Shown piece by piece: positions 42,553 to 53,170 of a stretch of DNA of 64,000 bases (position 1 is the first letter of the stretch; each line of letters starts with the position of its first letter). A program made the position numbers and the translations under genes. Location: NCBI RefSeq assembly GCF_003943935.1, contig NZ_RJOB01000003.1, positions 1 through 64,000 of the forward strand, read 5' to 3'. The DNA is from Streptococcus mitis (lineage in GTDB: Bacteria; Bacillota; Bacilli; Lactobacillales; Streptococcaceae). The notes beneath the pieces were generated by a model, which saw nothing but the letters and a program-made list of their open reading frames with translations, was not told the DNA's origin and did not search any database.

Positions 42553-44037
42553 ATGAAAAAACAAGCTTTTAGTTCTGAACAATATTTGAATCTACAGCGC
42601 AACCACATTTTGGAGCGCATTAATCAATTTGACGGCAAGCTCTACTTGGAGTTTGGTGGCAAAATGTTAGAAGATTTCCACGCTGCTCGTGTCCTTCCTG
42701 GTTATGAGCCAGACAACAAAATCAAGCTCTTGCAAGAATTGAAAGAGCAAGTTGAGGTTGTGATCGCCATTAACGCTAGCAACATCGAACATTCCAAAGC
42801 ACGTGGTGACTTGGGCATTTCTTATGACCAAGAAGTTCTTCGTTTGATTGACAAATTCAATGAATTAGGGATTTTTGTTGGCTCAGTGGTCATTACACAA
42901 TACGCTGGCCAACCCGCTGCAGATACCTTCCGCAATCAACTCGAGAAAAACGGAATTGATTCTTATCTTCACTATCCAATCAAAGGATATCCGACGGATA
43001 TGGACCACATCATTTCTCCAGAAGGTATGGGGAAAAATGACTACATCAAAACCAGTCGCAACTTGATCGTCGTAACCGCTCCTGGACCTGGTTCTGGAAA
43101 ATTAGCAACTTGTATGTCCAATATGTACCACGACCAAATCAATGGCATCAAGTCTGGCTACGCTAAATTTGAAACCTTCCCAGTTTGGAATCTTCCCCTT
43201 CATCACCCAGTCAATTTGGCCTACGAGGCTGCCACAGCTGACCTTGATGATGTCAACATGATCGACCCCTTCCATCTCCAAACCTACGGAGAGACCACTG
43301 TCAACTACAACCGTGATATTGAAATTTTCCCAGTTCTGAAACGCATGTTGGAACGTATCCTAGGAGAGTCTCCATACGCTTCTCCAACAGATATGGGAGT
43401 CAACATGGTTGGTTTTGCTATTACTGATGACGAGGCTGCTGTCGAAGCTTCTAAACAAGAAATCATCCGCCGTTACTATCAAACTGTTCTTGATTTTAAA
43501 GCCGAAAAAGTTGGCGAAGCTGCTGTCAAGAAAATAGAATTGCTTATGAACGATCTTGGCATCACACCTGCAGACCGTAAGGTTGCTGTCGTTGCCCGTC
43601 AAAAAGCAGAAGAAACTGGCGGACCAGCCCTAGCCCTTGAATTGCCAAATGGGGAAATCGTCACAGGTAAGAACTCAGAACTCTTTGGCCCTACAGCAGC
43701 TGCTCTTATCAACGCCATCAAAAAATCAGCTGACATTGCTAAAGAAGTAAAACTAATCGAACCTGAAGTTGTTAAGCCAATCCAAGGTCTTAAAATCGAT
43801 CATCTCGGTAGTCGCAATCCACGCCTTCATTCTAATGAAATCCTGATTGCTCTTGCCATCACAGCTACAGAAAATCCTGATGCTGCTCGTGCTATGGAAG
43901 AGCTTGGCAACCTCAAAGGAAGCGAGGCCCACTCAACCATCATCTTGACAGATGAAGACAAGAATGTCCTTCGCAAACTAGGTATCAATGTAACCTTTGA
44001 CCCATACTACCAATACGACCGTTTGTATCGCAAGTAA
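42553..44037 (+). CDS. UPF0371 (DUF1846) family protein
   Basis: The 494-residue cytosolic protein of the DUF1846/UPF0371 family has no established activity. Conserved segments include [37 protein letters not shown] and [20 protein letters not shown], suggesting a nucleotide-handling N-terminal domain. The ATG at 42553 is chosen for AGAGGT upstream. A TATAAT at 42528-42533 is its likely -10. Its position next to luxS is the same in pneumococcus. Confidence 0.9.
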   Translation: MKKQAFSSEQYLNLQRNHILERINQFDGKLYLEFGGKMLEDFHAARVLPGYEPDNKIKLLQELKEQVEVVIAINASNIEHSKARGDLGISYDQEVLRLIDKFNELGIFVGSVVITQYAGQPAADTFRNQLEKNGIDSYLHYPIKGYPTDMDHIISPEGMGKNDYIKTSRNLIVVTAPGPGSGKLATCMSNMYHDQINGIKSGYAKFETFPVWNLPLHHPVNLAYEAATADLDDVNMIDPFHLQTYGETTVNYNRDIEIFPVLKRMLERILGESPYASPTDMGVNMVGFAITDDEAAVEASKQEIIRRYYQTVLDFKAEKVGEAAVKKIELLMNDLGITPADRKVAVVARQKAEETGGPALALELPNGEIVTGKNSELFGPTAAALINAIKKSADIAKEVKLIEPEVVKPIQGLKIDHLGSRNPRLHSNEILIALAITATENPDAARAMEELGNLKGSEAHSTIILTDEDKNVLRKLGINVTFDPYYQYDRLYRK

Positions 44038-44044
44038 AGATTTC

Positions 44045-44070
44045 AACCTCTCCACCCTCGGAGAGGTTTT
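44045..44070 (+). terminator. Terminator of the UPF0371 gene
   Basis: AACCTCTCC pairs with GGAGAGGTT across a 6-base loop, and the second arm runs into TTTTCTCTCT. Confidence 0.8.
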
Positions 44071-44095
44071 CTCTCTGTCTAAGGAGCCAGCTTTA

Positions 44096-44104
44096 TGTTA
44101 TAAT
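44096..44104 (+). promoter_or_regulatory. luxS extended -10 promoter
   Basis: TGTTATAAT at 44096-44104 (TGn-TATAAT) lies 27 bases before the luxS ATG; AAAGGA precedes the start. Confidence 0.6.
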
Positions 44105-44131
44105 GAAAGAATAAAACTGAAAGGATTGACC

Positions 44132-44614
44132 ATGTCAAAAGAAGTTATTGTTGAAAGTTTTGAACTTGACCACACTATTGTTAAAGCACCCTATGTTCGC
44201 TTGATCGGGGAAGAAACAGGACCCAAAGGAGACATCATCTCCAATTATGACATTCGCTTAGTGCAACCAAACGAAGACTCTATCCCTACCGCTGGCCTTC
44301 ACACTATCGAGCACCTCTTGGCTAAACTCATCCGTACCCGCATTGACGGTATGATTGACTGTTCACCATTTGGTTGCCGCACAGGCTTCCACATGATTAT
44401 GTGGGGACGCCATACTAGCGCTGAGATTGCAGCTGTTATCAAGGATTCGCTCAAGGAAATCGCTGAAACTACTACTTGGGAAGACGTCCCTGGAACAACC
44501 ATCGAATCTTGCGGAAACTACAAGGATCACAGCCTCTTCTCTGCTAAAGAATGGGCAAAACTCATCCTAGAACAAGGGATTTCAGATGATGCCTTTGAGC
44601 GTCATGTGATTTAA
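44132..44614 (+). CDS. luxS: S-ribosylhomocysteine lyase LuxS
   Basis: The 160-residue metalloenzyme splits S-ribosylhomocysteine into homocysteine and DPD, the AI-2 precursor. The HTIEH metal motif, [11 protein letters not shown] active-site loop and ESCGNYKDH metal Cys are present. The ATG at 44132 is chosen because a longer frame overlaps the previous gene, its terminator and the promoter. Confidence 0.97.
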   Translation: MSKEVIVESFELDHTIVKAPYVRLIGEETGPKGDIISNYDIRLVQPNEDSIPTAGLHTIEHLLAKLIRTRIDGMIDCSPFGCRTGFHMIMWGRHTSAEIAAVIKDSLKEIAETTTWEDVPGTTIESCGNYKDHSLFSAKEWAKLILEQGISDDAFERHVI

Positions 44615-44618
44615 ACAC

Positions 44619-44656
44619 AAAAAAGGAACCAGTTTTTCAGCTGGTTCCTTCTTTTT
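44619..44656. terminator. Bidirectional terminator between luxS and clpL
   Basis: AAGGAACCAG pairs perfectly with CTGGTTCCTT across 8 bases, with A and T runs on the two sides, between convergent genes. Confidence 0.9.
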
Positions 44657-44673
44657 ATTCTCAAAATTCTGTC

Positions 44674-46779
44674 TTAGGCTTTTTCACGAATGACCAAAAC
44701 ACCATCTTCCATGTCAGCTTCTAGGTGTTTAGCATCAAGGTTATCCAAGTGGAAGTCTGTGACTTTGTCACGGATTTGTTGTTCAACCACACGACGGAGT
44801 GGACGAACACCCATGACTTCATCGTAGCCTTCCTCAGTCATGTATTCTTTAGCAGCTTCGCTCACTGCCAAGTCAATGTCTTTCTTAGAAAGCGTCTTGT
44901 TAACTTCAACCAACATAAGGTCTACAATCTTAGAAAGATCTTCTTTGCTCAAGTGTGAGAATTCGATGACAGCATTGAAACGGTTAAGGAATTCTGGACG
45001 GAAGTAAGGTTTCAAACGATCCATCAATTCTGGTTTATCAGCATCTTCTGTCAAGTTGGCTTCATAGCCAAATCCAGCATTTGAGGTCGCAATAATGACA
45101 GTGTTCTTGAAGTTTACTGTATTTCCTTGACCATCTGTCAAACGACCATCATCTAGAACTTGGAGGAGAAGAGTAATGACTTGAGGATCAGCCTTTTCAA
45201 TCTCATCCAAGAGAATGATAGAGTATGGATTGCGACGAACACGTTCTGTTAAGGTATTGCTATTGTCATCATAGCCCACATAGCCTGCTGTTGTACCAAT
45301 TAGCTTAGAAACGGCTGTGCGGTCACTGTATTCAGACATATCCAAACGGATGATAGCATCTTTCGTTCCAAACATATCTAGCGCCAATTGTTTAGCAAGT
45401 TCTGTCTTACCAACACCAGTAGGACCTACAAAGAGGAAGCTACCGATTGGACGGTTACCTTCATCAAAACCAGCACGGTTACGACGGATAGCTTTTGCTA
45501 CTGCTTCAACGGCCTTATCTTGACCAATAACTTTCGTCTGCAAACGATGAGCCATATCTTTCAAACGCTCGATGTCTGATGCTCCCATTTGCGATACTGG
45601 AATGCCCGTCATACGTTCTACAGACTCAGCCACATCGTTGACACTTGCAGTCACTTTCATATCTTCTGTGTGGTTTTCGATTTTCTTTTCCAATTCTGCG
45701 ATGCGTGTTTTATAGTTCAGAGCTGCTTCAAAATCTTCTGCCTCAACAGCTTTTTCTTGCTTGTCTTTTTCTGCCTCAATTTCACGTTCAACAGCATGCA
45801 CATCTGTTACAGGATGCTGAGCTGCCAAGTGAGCTGCCGTTACGTCCACAAGGTCGATAGCCTTATCTGGCAAGCTACGTTGAGGAATGTATTGGATAGA
45901 ATAATCCACAGCTGCTTTCAAAACCTCGTCTGGCAGGATAACATTATGGTGTTGCTGATAGAGATCACGAATTCCTTGAAGAATTTTATATGTATCCTCT
46001 GCTGAAGGAGCATTGACCTTGACTTCGTTGAAACGACGAGCAAGAGCAGCATTCTTCAAGATGGTGTTACGGTATTCGTCTTGAGTCGTTGCCCCAATCA
46101 CGGTCAATTCTCCACGAGAGAGAGCTGGCTTAAGAATATCCGCAAGCCCTTTAGATCCACTGTCTCCACCAGTAGATCCAGCACCGAGGATTTGGTGAAT
46201 TTCATCAAAGAAGAGAATGATATTCCCCGCTTCTTTCACTTCATTGACTAAGTTTTGAACGTTTTCTTCAAAACTACCGCGGTATTGAGTCCCAGCCTCA
46301 AGACCAGAGATATCGATGGAAATGATTTCTTTATTCTTAATGGCAGCTGGAACATCACCGTTCACAATCGCCTGTGCTAGACCTTCGACAACGGCTGTCT
46401 TACCAACACCTGCGTCTCCAACCAAAACAGGATTGTTCTTAGTGCGGCGTGAGAGGATTTCAGATGTCTCTTGAATTTCCTTGTTTCGTCCGATGACTGG
46501 ATCCAGTTTGCCCTCACGCGCTTCTGCTGTCAAGTTTCGACCCAGTTTAGCAAGGACACCATCTTGTTTCATACCTGAAGCCTGTTGTGGCATTTGTCCA
46601 TCAACTTCTGCATTTCCTGGCAATTGACCAGTTGCACGATAGTGAGCAAATTCCTCAGGTGTGACTTCACGTCCATTAATCAAGTAGCGACGATTTTCAG
46701 AACTATATCCTCGCATACCACCCATCAATTGGTTAAATAAATCATCCATGTTGTTAAAATTATTAAAGTTGTTATTCAT
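44674..46779 (-). CDS. clpL: ClpL, Clp/Hsp100 ATPase chaperone
   Basis: The 701-residue AAA+ chaperone has a short N-terminus rich in Asn ([20 protein letters not shown]) and two ATPase modules with Walker A GDAGVGKT and GPTGVGKT, joined by a coiled-coil middle region (about 330-375). ClpL lacks the ClpP-docking tripeptide loop of ClpC/E/X and works as a disaggregase or stabiliser in heat and penicillin stress. CtsR boxes upstream explain heat induction. Confidence 0.96.
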   Translation of the reverse strand: MNNNFNNFNNMDDLFNQLMGGMRGYSSENRRYLINGREVTPEEFAHYRATGQLPGNAEVDGQMPQQASGMKQDGVLAKLGRNLTAEAREGKLDPVIGRNKEIQETSEILSRRTKNNPVLVGDAGVGKTAVVEGLAQAIVNGDVPAAIKNKEIISIDISGLEAGTQYRGSFEENVQNLVNEVKEAGNIILFFDEIHQILGAGSTGGDSGSKGLADILKPALSRGELTVIGATTQDEYRNTILKNAALARRFNEVKVNAPSAEDTYKILQGIRDLYQQHHNVILPDEVLKAAVDYSIQYIPQRSLPDKAIDLVDVTAAHLAAQHPVTDVHAVEREIEAEKDKQEKAVEAEDFEAALNYKTRIAELEKKIENHTEDMKVTASVNDVAESVERMTGIPVSQMGASDIERLKDMAHRLQTKVIGQDKAVEAVAKAIRRNRAGFDEGNRPIGSFLFVGPTGVGKTELAKQLALDMFGTKDAIIRLDMSEYSDRTAVSKLIGTTAGYVGYDDNSNTLTERVRRNPYSIILLDEIEKADPQVITLLLQVLDDGRLTDGQGNTVNFKNTVIIATSNAGFGYEANLTEDADKPELMDRLKPYFRPEFLNRFNAVIEFSHLSKEDLSKIVDLMLVEVNKTLSKKDIDLAVSEAAKEYMTEEGYDEVMGVRPLRRVVEQQIRDKVTDFHLDNLDAKHLEADMEDGVLVIREKA

Positions 46780-46820
46780 ATTCTTTACCTCTTTTTGTTT
46801 ACTTAGTTATGATTACTGAT

Positions 46821-46837
46821 ATTGACTATCTTTGACC
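46821..46837 (-). promoter_or_regulatory. Second CtsR-like box close to clpL
   Basis: On the - strand GGTCAAA-GAT-AGTCAAT matches the CtsR heptad repeat (GGTCAAA-N3-GGTCAAA) at 11 of 14 specified bases or better, about 42 bases before the clpL start. Confidence 0.65.
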
Positions 46838-46861
46838 TTTGTTTTAAAAAATTTAGACTAG

Positions 46862-46951
46862 CTAAATGGCTACTCTACGTACTATTTCTGGTTTTTCTTT
46901 GTCAAGCAGGAGTAGACTATCTTTACTTCTGAAGATTTCTAGATTAAACAT
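46862..46951 (-). CDS. 29-residue leader ORF upstream of clpL
   Basis: ATG at 46951 has AGAGGTGGGG ahead and encodes MFNLEIFRSKDSLLLLDKEK plus nine residues to a TAG. It lies on the clpL transcript, between the promoter-linked CtsR box and the second box. It could be a small protein or a regulatory leader peptide. I know of no function. Confidence 0.5.
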   Translation of the reverse strand: MFNLEIFRSKDSLLLLDKEKPEIVRRVAI

Positions 46952-47020
46952 AGACCCCACCTCTTTCTATTTTACTTTAAATAAGTGTTCTAGTAAGGCT
47001 TTCATTTACCTTACGTTCAT

Positions 47021-47070
47021 AATATACTACATTAGTCAGAAAAGGTCAAGTAATTTGACTTTAATTGACC
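47021..47070 (-). promoter_or_regulatory. clpL heat-shock promoter with CtsR operator
   Basis: TTGACC (47044-47049) and TATATT (47021-47026) on the - strand are 17 bp apart. Just upstream, 47054-47070 reads GGTCAAT-TAA-AGTCAAA, a CtsR operator. The predicted leader to clpL is about 235 nt and contains the 29-codon ORF. Confidence 0.8.
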
Positions 47071-47079
47071 AATATTTTT

Positions 47080-47112
47080 TAAAAAGCAAAAACACCCTGA
47101 AACATCAGGGTG
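47080..47112 (-). terminator. Terminator after mraY
   Basis: CACCCTGA and TCAGGGTG pair perfectly on the - strand with a 4-base loop, followed by TTTTTGCTTTTT. Confidence 0.85.
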
Positions 47113-47118
47113 CTATTC

Positions 47119-48099
47119 TTACATCAAATATAAAATTGCTAGGGTCAGAAGACTTGCTAGAAGTCCCACTCCCCAAAAGAAGAAGTCAACCTTCCACTCG
47201 CTCCAAGGATTTCCTTTACCAGACAATCCTCCAAGCTCAAAATGGTGATGCACAGGCGTCATACGGAAAATACGTTTGCCACCAGTCAGTTTGAAATAGC
47301 TGACTTGCATCATGACCGAAGTTGTTTCAAAAACATAAACAATTCCGATAATCAAGAGAGTCCATTCTTGGTGGAGAGCCATAGAGATAGCCGCTAGCAT
47401 TCCACCGAGAGCCAAACTTCCCACATCTCCCATAAAGACCTTAGCAGGCTTATGGTTAAAGACAAAGAAACCAAGCAAACCACCAATCATAGCAAGAATC
47501 ACTAGAAAGATATCCATCTGACCTTGCACATAGGCAATAACTCCATAGGCAGACAAACTAATCACAACGGAAATACTAGCTAAACCGTCAATTCCGTCTG
47601 TCAAGTTTACTGCATTTGAAAAACCGACTAGCCAGAAAAGGGCGAAAAGAATATAGAAAATCCCTAGATGCACTTGGTAGCCAAAGACAGAAAGCATATC
47701 GCCACCACGCTCATAGAAAAGGTAGAAAATGACACCACCTAGAAGCTGAAGAGCCAATTTCTGTTTGGGATTAAGGCCCTCATTGATTTTACGGAAGACC
47801 TTGAGGAAGTCATCTAAAAAACCAACCAAGCCATACAAGACCAAAATAAACAAAATCATACCAACATTATTGGTCAATTGTTTTGAAAAAAGAGCAACAA
47901 GGAAACTCACCACAACTGCAACAATAAGGAAAACAAGTCCCCCCATAGTTGGCGTTCCAGCTTTTGCCTGGTGCTGTTTGACATCCTCATGCATCTGCTG
48001 GCCTGTAATTTGCGCCTTTCTATAAAATTGGATAAAGGCTGGAATTCCTACCAAAGTTAGTAAAAATGTCACAATTCCAGCACTGATGGAAATAAACAT
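47119..48099 (-). CDS. mraY: Phospho-MurNAc-pentapeptide transferase MraY
   Basis: The 326-residue integral membrane enzyme makes lipid I from UDP-MurNAc-pentapeptide and undecaprenyl phosphate. About ten helices are seen, with the catalytic [18 protein letters not shown] and the HHHFE-type [10 protein letters not shown] loop. It is one base after pbp2X in the rsmH-ftsL-pbp2X-mraY operon. Confidence 0.97.
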   Translation of the reverse strand: MFISISAGIVTFLLTLVGIPAFIQFYRKAQITGQQMHEDVKQHQAKAGTPTMGGLVFLIVAVVVSFLVALFSKQLTNNVGMILFILVLYGLVGFLDDFLKVFRKINEGLNPKQKLALQLLGGVIFYLFYERGGDMLSVFGYQVHLGIFYILFALFWLVGFSNAVNLTDGIDGLASISVVISLSAYGVIAYVQGQMDIFLVILAMIGGLLGFFVFNHKPAKVFMGDVGSLALGGMLAAISMALHQEWTLLIIGIVYVFETTSVMMQVSYFKLTGGKRIFRMTPVHHHFELGGLSGKGNPWSEWKVDFFFWGVGLLASLLTLAILYLM

Positions 48100-48100
48100 A

Positions 48101-50353
48101 TTAGTCTCCTAAAGTTAATGTAATTTTTTTAATGTCCTTGATAGCTGTGTTGGCACGAACATCTTGCTTCTGCACAGTAGAGCCCGAACCTTCAAATACA
48201 AGTTCTATATTTAACCACTTAGAAAAAGCTTCTGCGGTTGCTTTTGTCCAACCATACATATCTGGAACTTCCTCTGCTTTATCAGATAAGAGGAGAACTT
48301 GCTGGTTAGGTGCAAGATTAGTTCCTTCTTCTACAGATGATTCTTTAATCTTTGTTCCTGTTCCCACAACGATTGGTTGCACAATATTGCGACGTAAGGC
48401 TTCCGCCAAATCGCCAGGTGAAATATCCTTGATACTAGGCATGGCATAAGCGCTTTGATTGGTTACCTGATCTAACGTTTTAGCGGTAGATTGGAGGTTA
48501 AGGGAATCTTTCATAGCCACTGCCCTTTCCAAAATAGGATTGGCAAATTCTCCCAACTGGATACCTGAATAATGCTCAGGCTGTTGAACCGTCACATAGA
48601 GAATAAAATCAGGATTTTCAGCAGGGTTCATCGATACAGCAGAAAAAATGTAATTGGTCGTACCAACTAAGTAACCCCCATTTTTCTCATCGGCAATCTG
48701 GGCTGTACCGGATTTGAGGGCTACATTTTGACCAGGAACAGTTACAGTTGGCTTGCCTGTGCTGTGGTTATGCATGGTTCCATAAACTGGATCTGTTCCT
48801 ACCAAAACCATGTTGGTTCGAGTTAGACTGGCTGCATCTTTGGAAACAGGATTTCCTACAATCTCTTTTTGAGATTTCCGAACGGATTGGTCATTTGGGT
48901 CATACAAGGAACTGATAAATTTAGGTTCTAGCATAACTCCATCATTGGCAATAGCCGTGAAGGCACGAATCATTTGCGTCTGGGTCACTGAAATCCCTTG
49001 TCCAAATGAACTCTGAGCAATATTTACGATATTGTCAGCGGGAAGTTGACCTGCATATTCATCCGTCAAGCCAAAACGAGTCGGAACACCAAATTTAAAG
49101 CGATTAAGATAATCAAGCCAGGTAGCATCTCCCATCTTTTGCTCAAGGAGGGTCATCCCAACGTTACTTGAGAGTGCAAAACCTTGAGAAAAAGTCATCA
49201 TTCTGCCACCAGTCAATCCTTCATTGACGTCCCAATCTCGAATCGTGACATCTGCAATTTTTAACTCACTACTATCGAAGACTTCTCCTCCTGGAAAGGT
49301 ATTATTATCAATAGCAGCAGCGAGCGTCATAACCTTCATGGTTGACCCCGGCTCATAGTTACTTTGATAGAGGATATCACGCCAAACAAAGTCCTTGGTA
49401 AGTCCTTCCTTAGTATCGGCATCAAAGGTTGGTCTCTGCGTCGTTGCAAGAATCTCCCCCGTTTTAGCACTAACCAAGGTAGCCGTCATATACTTGCCTT
49501 TTACTTTTTCTTGAAAGGCATTCATCTGTGTCTCCATGAAGGACTGAAGGGTGCTGGAAATAGTCGTATAAACATCCTTGCCATCTACTGTTTGTTGGGA
49601 AACTTGTTCTGTTCCGGGGACAATATTACCCAGACGATCCTTTTCATAGGTAATAATACCGTCTTTCCCTGCAAGAATACTATTCAAGGAACTCTCCATC
49701 CCAGAAGTTCCCAGCAAACTCTTGCTTCCATCCTCATTTTCATGGAGTTGAGCTAAACCAATAAAACTAGAAGCGAATTGTCCATTTGGATAGCTTCTAT
49801 TAGGACTAGTTGTGAAGTCAATTCCTTCAACACTAGCGTCTTTTAGATCCTTTTTAATAGCCATCATATTGGCATAGGTAATTCCATTTCCTTTTGCACC
49901 AAAAGAAACTTGAGTCAGATTCGGTTGAGACAATTGTTCTTTAACATAAGCCTCGTCCATATCCAAATACTTATGGAAAACCTCTGCTACCTTATTAAAC
50001 TGGGCATCTTCTACATAAAGAATTTTACCCGTTGCTGATTTGTATTTTTTATCAATGACAGCATAGACATTATAGGAGGTTGCGTCCTCAGCAATCGGGA
50101 CTCCATTTCGGTCATAAATAGTCCCACGTTTGGCAGGGACTATACGGGTTATTTGGTGAACTTTCTTAGCCTCTTTGACTAGATCCGTTCCAAATTTACT
50201 ACCACTCCCGATAATAACAGCAAAATTGATCAAAAAGACAGCGAAAAGTACGACAGCTAACAAGCTGATGTACTTCCCCACTATTTTACGGTTTTCTGCT
50301 GGAGATTTACGGTTTCTAATCGCAAATCGGGTTATTCTTTTTGTCCACTTCAT
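48101..50353 (-). CDS. pbpX: Class B penicillin-binding protein 2X
   Basis: The 750-residue septal transpeptidase has an N-terminal anchor (about 27-50), a dimerisation domain, a transpeptidase domain with STMK, SSN and KSGTAQI motifs, and two C-terminal PASTA domains (from about residue 630). The three active-site boxes match the beta-lactam-susceptible form at the commonly altered positions (Thr and Met of STMK; Gln after KSGTA). It lies three bases after ftsL. Confidence 0.96.
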   Translation of the reverse strand: MKWTKRITRFAIRNRKSPAENRKIVGKYISLLAVVLFAVFLINFAVIIGSGSKFGTDLVKEAKKVHQITRIVPAKRGTIYDRNGVPIAEDATSYNVYAVIDKKYKSATGKILYVEDAQFNKVAEVFHKYLDMDEAYVKEQLSQPNLTQVSFGAKGNGITYANMMAIKKDLKDASVEGIDFTTSPNRSYPNGQFASSFIGLAQLHENEDGSKSLLGTSGMESSLNSILAGKDGIITYEKDRLGNIVPGTEQVSQQTVDGKDVYTTISSTLQSFMETQMNAFQEKVKGKYMTATLVSAKTGEILATTQRPTFDADTKEGLTKDFVWRDILYQSNYEPGSTMKVMTLAAAIDNNTFPGGEVFDSSELKIADVTIRDWDVNEGLTGGRMMTFSQGFALSSNVGMTLLEQKMGDATWLDYLNRFKFGVPTRFGLTDEYAGQLPADNIVNIAQSSFGQGISVTQTQMIRAFTAIANDGVMLEPKFISSLYDPNDQSVRKSQKEIVGNPVSKDAASLTRTNMVLVGTDPVYGTMHNHSTGKPTVTVPGQNVALKSGTAQIADEKNGGYLVGTTNYIFSAVSMNPAENPDFILYVTVQQPEHYSGIQLGEFANPILERAVAMKDSLNLQSTAKTLDQVTNQSAYAMPSIKDISPGDLAEALRRNIVQPIVVGTGTKIKESSVEEGTNLAPNQQVLLLSDKAEEVPDMYGWTKATAEAFSKWLNIELVFEGSGSTVQKQDVRANTAIKDIKKITLTLGD

Positions 50354-50356
50354 ATC

Positions 50357-50674
50357 TTACTCCGCTGATCGAATATTCTCGTTATTCAATTTTAAGTCCT
50401 TAGAATTTGCGATTTCTTTCAAGCGTTCTGCCCTCAACAATTCATTTACCTCTTGTTTGGCATCATCCAACTCTGTCTTCTTCTCCTCTATCTGCGCATT
50501 GATTTTTGTCAAATCATTTTGTACTTGTAGGAGTCGAGTCTGCATAAAGATAATACTCAGCGCCAAAACGAGAGCTGTAAACGCAATGGAAAGATAAAAA
50601 GCCTTCTCCACACGGGAGAATTTTTTTATACGATTCTGCAAGAATTGACTGGTTGTTTCTTTTTTATCTACCAT
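50357..50674 (-). CDS. ftsL: Cell-division protein FtsL
   Basis: The 105-residue bitopic protein has one membrane helix (about 28-47) and an extracellular leucine-zipper-like coiled coil (about 50-90). It forms the DivIB-FtsL-DivIC complex that activates septal wall synthesis. Its identity rests on size, topology and position between rsmH and pbpX. Confidence 0.93.
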   Translation of the reverse strand: MVDKKETTSQFLQNRIKKFSRVEKAFYLSIAFTALVLALSIIFMQTRLLQVQNDLTKINAQIEEKKTELDDAKQEVNELLRAERLKEIANSKDLKLNNENIRSAE

Positions 50675-50683
50675 TTTTTCCTC

Positions 50684-51634
50684 TTACTTGTGAATTTTTC
50701 TGACCACGCGCAACTTGGCTGAGTGCGAGCGGTTATTGGCTTCTAATTCTTCTGCACTTGGCAAGATTGGCTTACGGGATACCAATTCCATCTTGGGCTT
50801 GAGATCATCTGGGATGAAAGGCAAGCCTTTTGGAACTTCAACCGTTGAAGCTTCCTTGAACAATTGCTTGGTCAAGCGGTCTTCTAGCGAATGGAAGGTA
50901 ATCACTGAGATTCTACCATCTAGAGCCAACATCTCCATAGCCTGCTGGATAGATTCATCTGCGGCTCCCAGCTCATCGTTGACTTCAATCCGAATAGCCT
51001 GGAATATCTGTTTGGCAGGATGGCCCTTCTTCTTGAGCTCCTTGGCAGGTTTAGCCGACTTGATAATCTCTGCTAATTCAGTCGTAGTCTCGATTGGCGT
51101 GACCTCACGCGCTTGTTCAATCTTACGGGCAATCTGTTTAGAAAACTTATCCTCGCCATACTTGAAGAAAATACGAACCAAGTCATGATAGTCATAGTGG
51201 TTCACTACCTCATAGGCTGTCAGACTAGCATCCTGATTCATGCGCATGTCCAGTGGCGCATCCTTTTTATAAGAAAAACCACGCTCACGCTGGTCCAGCT
51301 GAGGACTAGACACTCCCAAGTCATAACAAATTCCATCAATTTCCTGAACACCAGCTTCGCGCAAACGTGCCTGTAAATGACGGAAGTTATCCTTGATAAA
51401 GGTCACCATTCCCTTTTCAATGTAGGGTGCCAAGCGTTTTTGCGCATTGTCAATGGCATTCTGGTCCTGGTCAAAGGCATAGAGATGGCCTTTTTCACTT
51501 AATTTACTTAATAAATATTCGCTATGGCCCGCTCCACCCAAAGTCGCATCAACGTAGATACCATCAGGCTTTACGTCGAGCATATCAATCGTTTCGTGGA
51601 GCAAGACCGTTACATGATGAAATTCTTTTGTCAT
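50684..51634 (-). CDS. rsmH: 16S rRNA (cytosine-1402 N4) methyltransferase RsmH
   Basis: The 316-residue SAM enzyme modifies C1402 of 16S rRNA. It has [15 protein letters not shown] (SAM motif), [11 protein letters not shown] and [10 protein letters not shown]. It is the first gene of the operon with ftsL, pbpX and mraY, and divergent from the XRE regulator gene. Confidence 0.96.
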   Translation of the reverse strand: MTKEFHHVTVLLHETIDMLDVKPDGIYVDATLGGAGHSEYLLSKLSEKGHLYAFDQDQNAIDNAQKRLAPYIEKGMVTFIKDNFRHLQARLREAGVQEIDGICYDLGVSSPQLDQRERGFSYKKDAPLDMRMNQDASLTAYEVVNHYDYHDLVRIFFKYGEDKFSKQIARKIEQAREVTPIETTTELAEIIKSAKPAKELKKKGHPAKQIFQAIRIEVNDELGAADESIQQAMEMLALDGRISVITFHSLEDRLTKQLFKEASTVEVPKGLPFIPDDLKPKMELVSRKPILPSAEELEANNRSHSAKLRVVRKIHK

Positions 51635-51719
51635 ATCTTATCTATTTTACCACAAATCTGACTAGCTTGCACTAGTCAGACAAATAGGCCAAAAACAAGT
51701 AAGAATTTCTTTAAGAAAT

Positions 51720-51761
51720 ATGTCAAATATGCTTGACATTAACTCCATAGAAGAATATAAT
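51720..51761 (+). promoter_or_regulatory. Consensus promoter and operator-like dyad of the XRE/DUF3278 operon
   Basis: TTGACA (51733-51738) and TATAAT (51756-51761) are exactly 17 bp apart. The perfect dyad ATGTCAA-N6-TTGACAT (51720-51739) covers the -35, and GTCAAATAT recurs at 51722-51730 and 51765-51773. Autorepression by the first gene is likely. Confidence 0.75.
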
Positions 51762-51801
51762 GTAGTCAAATATATACGACACAAATCAGAAAGGAGAACA
51801 G

Positions 51802-51996
51802 ATGAACCGTGTGAAAGAATTTCGCAAGGAACTGGGCATTTCCCAGCTCGAACTCGCCAAGGATATCGGTGTCTCGAGACAAACCATCAATATGATTGAA
51901 AACGACAAGTACAATCCAACTCTGGAACTCTGTCTCAATCTCGCCCGCAGCCTCCAAACTGACCTCAATAGTCTCTTTTGGGAGGATAATTTTTAA
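51802..51996 (+). CDS. Small XRE-family transcriptional regulator
   Basis: The 64-residue protein is almost only a helix-turn-helix (RKELGISQLELAKDIGVSRQ, then TINMIEND). AGGAG precedes the ATG. It heads a five-gene + strand membrane-protein operon ending in gpx and is divergent from rsmH. Such stand-alone XRE proteins typically regulate their own operon. Confidence 0.9.
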   Translation: MNRVKEFRKELGISQLELAKDIGVSRQTINMIENDKYNPTLELCLNLARSLQTDLNSLFWEDNF

Positions 51997-52011
51997 AAAA
52001 GGAGCAAACTC

Positions 52012-52554
52012 ATGAAAAAAGAAACCTTCACTGAAAAACTGATCAAGCGCACATACGGTATTTCTGATCCCCTTGACGAATACAAACGACGCGAGGCAGA
52101 CCGTATAGGTAACCAAGTCTTTATCTTCCTATTTTATCTGATGATTTTCGGCAATCTTATTCCACTCCTTCTGGCCTATAAATATCCTCAACTAGTGGCT
52201 CTAGTCTATCCTCCTCTAATTTTAGTGATTGCCCTCATCGTTGCTGGATATCTCACCTACCAAATGCAAAAAACAGGGATTACAACTATTGAACCAGATA
52301 TGCTGAGTGAGAAAGAAAGTAAGCAACTACATTACCCAGGTCTGAAAGCAGGTTCGTTCTTTGGTCTATGGATGTTTTTTATAACTCCTCTTCTCAGTAT
52401 ACTCGTAGGTGAAAGTCCGGACTATTTTCATTCTCTTCTCACTATAAGAAATGGTGTATCAAGCATTCTCGGTTCTATTTTCTTCGGAGCGAGCATACAG
52501 TTCCTCATCTCCCGTCGCATTGCAAAAACTAAGAAAGATCAGGATAATGATTAG
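52012..52554 (+). CDS. DUF3278 membrane protein
   Basis: The 180-residue protein has a conserved cytosolic N-terminus (KKETFTEKLIKRTYGISDPL, then DEY) and four predicted membrane helices (about 38-60, 63-85, 112-130, 148-166). DUF3278 proteins are paired with XRE regulators in streptococci and have no known activity. The gene starts 15 bp after the regulator. Confidence 0.85.
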   Translation: MKKETFTEKLIKRTYGISDPLDEYKRREADRIGNQVFIFLFYLMIFGNLIPLLLAYKYPQLVALVYPPLILVIALIVAGYLTYQMQKTGITTIEPDMLSEKESKQLHYPGLKAGSFFGLWMFFITPLLSILVGESPDYFHSLLTIRNGVSSILGSIFFGASIQFLISRRIAKTKKDQDND

Positions 52555-52564
52555 GAGCCAACTA

Positions 52565-52807
52565 ATGAAAAAAGAAAAGAAACAGTTACGTTATCCTTGT
52601 CTGAAAGCAGGTTCGATTTATGGAACAGTGATATTTTTTATAATTCCACTCATTGATACCCTAACAAGTGAAAATCTAAATTTTATCACTTCTCTTCTAA
52701 ATACAAAACATATTTTTAAAACTATACTGGGAGCTTTCTTTTTCGGAGTGATGATACATATTGTCGACTCACTTCGTATTGCAAGAGCTAAAAAAGACCA
52801 GGATTAG
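52565..52807 (+). CDS. Short paralogue of the DUF3278 C-terminal half
   Basis: The 80-residue protein from ATG 52565 (TAGGAG ahead) aligns with the last 75 residues of the preceding DUF3278 protein (LRYPCLKAGSIYG with LHYPGLKAGSFFG; RIARAKKDQD with RIAKTKKDQD). It has two membrane helices and lacks the N-terminal half, so it looks like a partial tandem duplication that kept its own ribosome-binding site. Confidence 0.75.
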   Translation: MKKEKKQLRYPCLKAGSIYGTVIFFIIPLIDTLTSENLNFITSLLNTKHIFKTILGAFFFGVMIHIVDSLRIARAKKDQD

Positions 52808-52817
52808 GAGGTGCCCT

Positions 52818-53144
52818 ATGAAATCACTAGTAACTTTACTTACCTATCATCTTTTGTTCAGTTCTCTGCTCATCTTCATCATCGTTTCAGGGAACTTGCC
52901 AATCTACGATATAGTCCTCCTTCCAGTCTTTGTTCCAGCCCTCAACAAAGGATTGACTTATCTAAAGATCGACTCCCAAAAAACGCGCATACTCAACTTA
53001 GCACTGTGCTTTATGATTCTATCTTTACCACAATTGATGGTCATCTCAAGCGGTTGGAAATATTATTTACTGCTGACTATTGCTAGCCTTTCTTCTATCA
53101 CTTATCTTTATTATCTCTATCAATTCGTAAAAGAAAATCAGTAA
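52818..53144 (+). CDS. Small hydrophobic membrane protein, unknown function
   Basis: The 108-residue protein from ATG 52818 (AGGAGG 7 bases ahead) has about four helices and few charged residues. I do not recognise a family. Tight spacing places it in the XRE/DUF3278 operon. Confidence 0.75.
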   Translation: MKSLVTLLTYHLLFSSLLIFIIVSGNLPIYDIVLLPVFVPALNKGLTYLKIDSQKTRILNLALCFMILSLPQLMVISSGWKYYLLLTIASLSSITYLYYLYQFVKENQ

Positions 53145-53170
53145 AACCGCTCATTTAGGAGGTTACTAGT

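Noticed and set aside
48101..50353. Beta-lactam resistance mutations in PBP2X
   Set aside because: STMK, SSN and KSGTAQ all read as the susceptible form at the commonly altered positions; mosaicism elsewhere cannot be judged without alignment.
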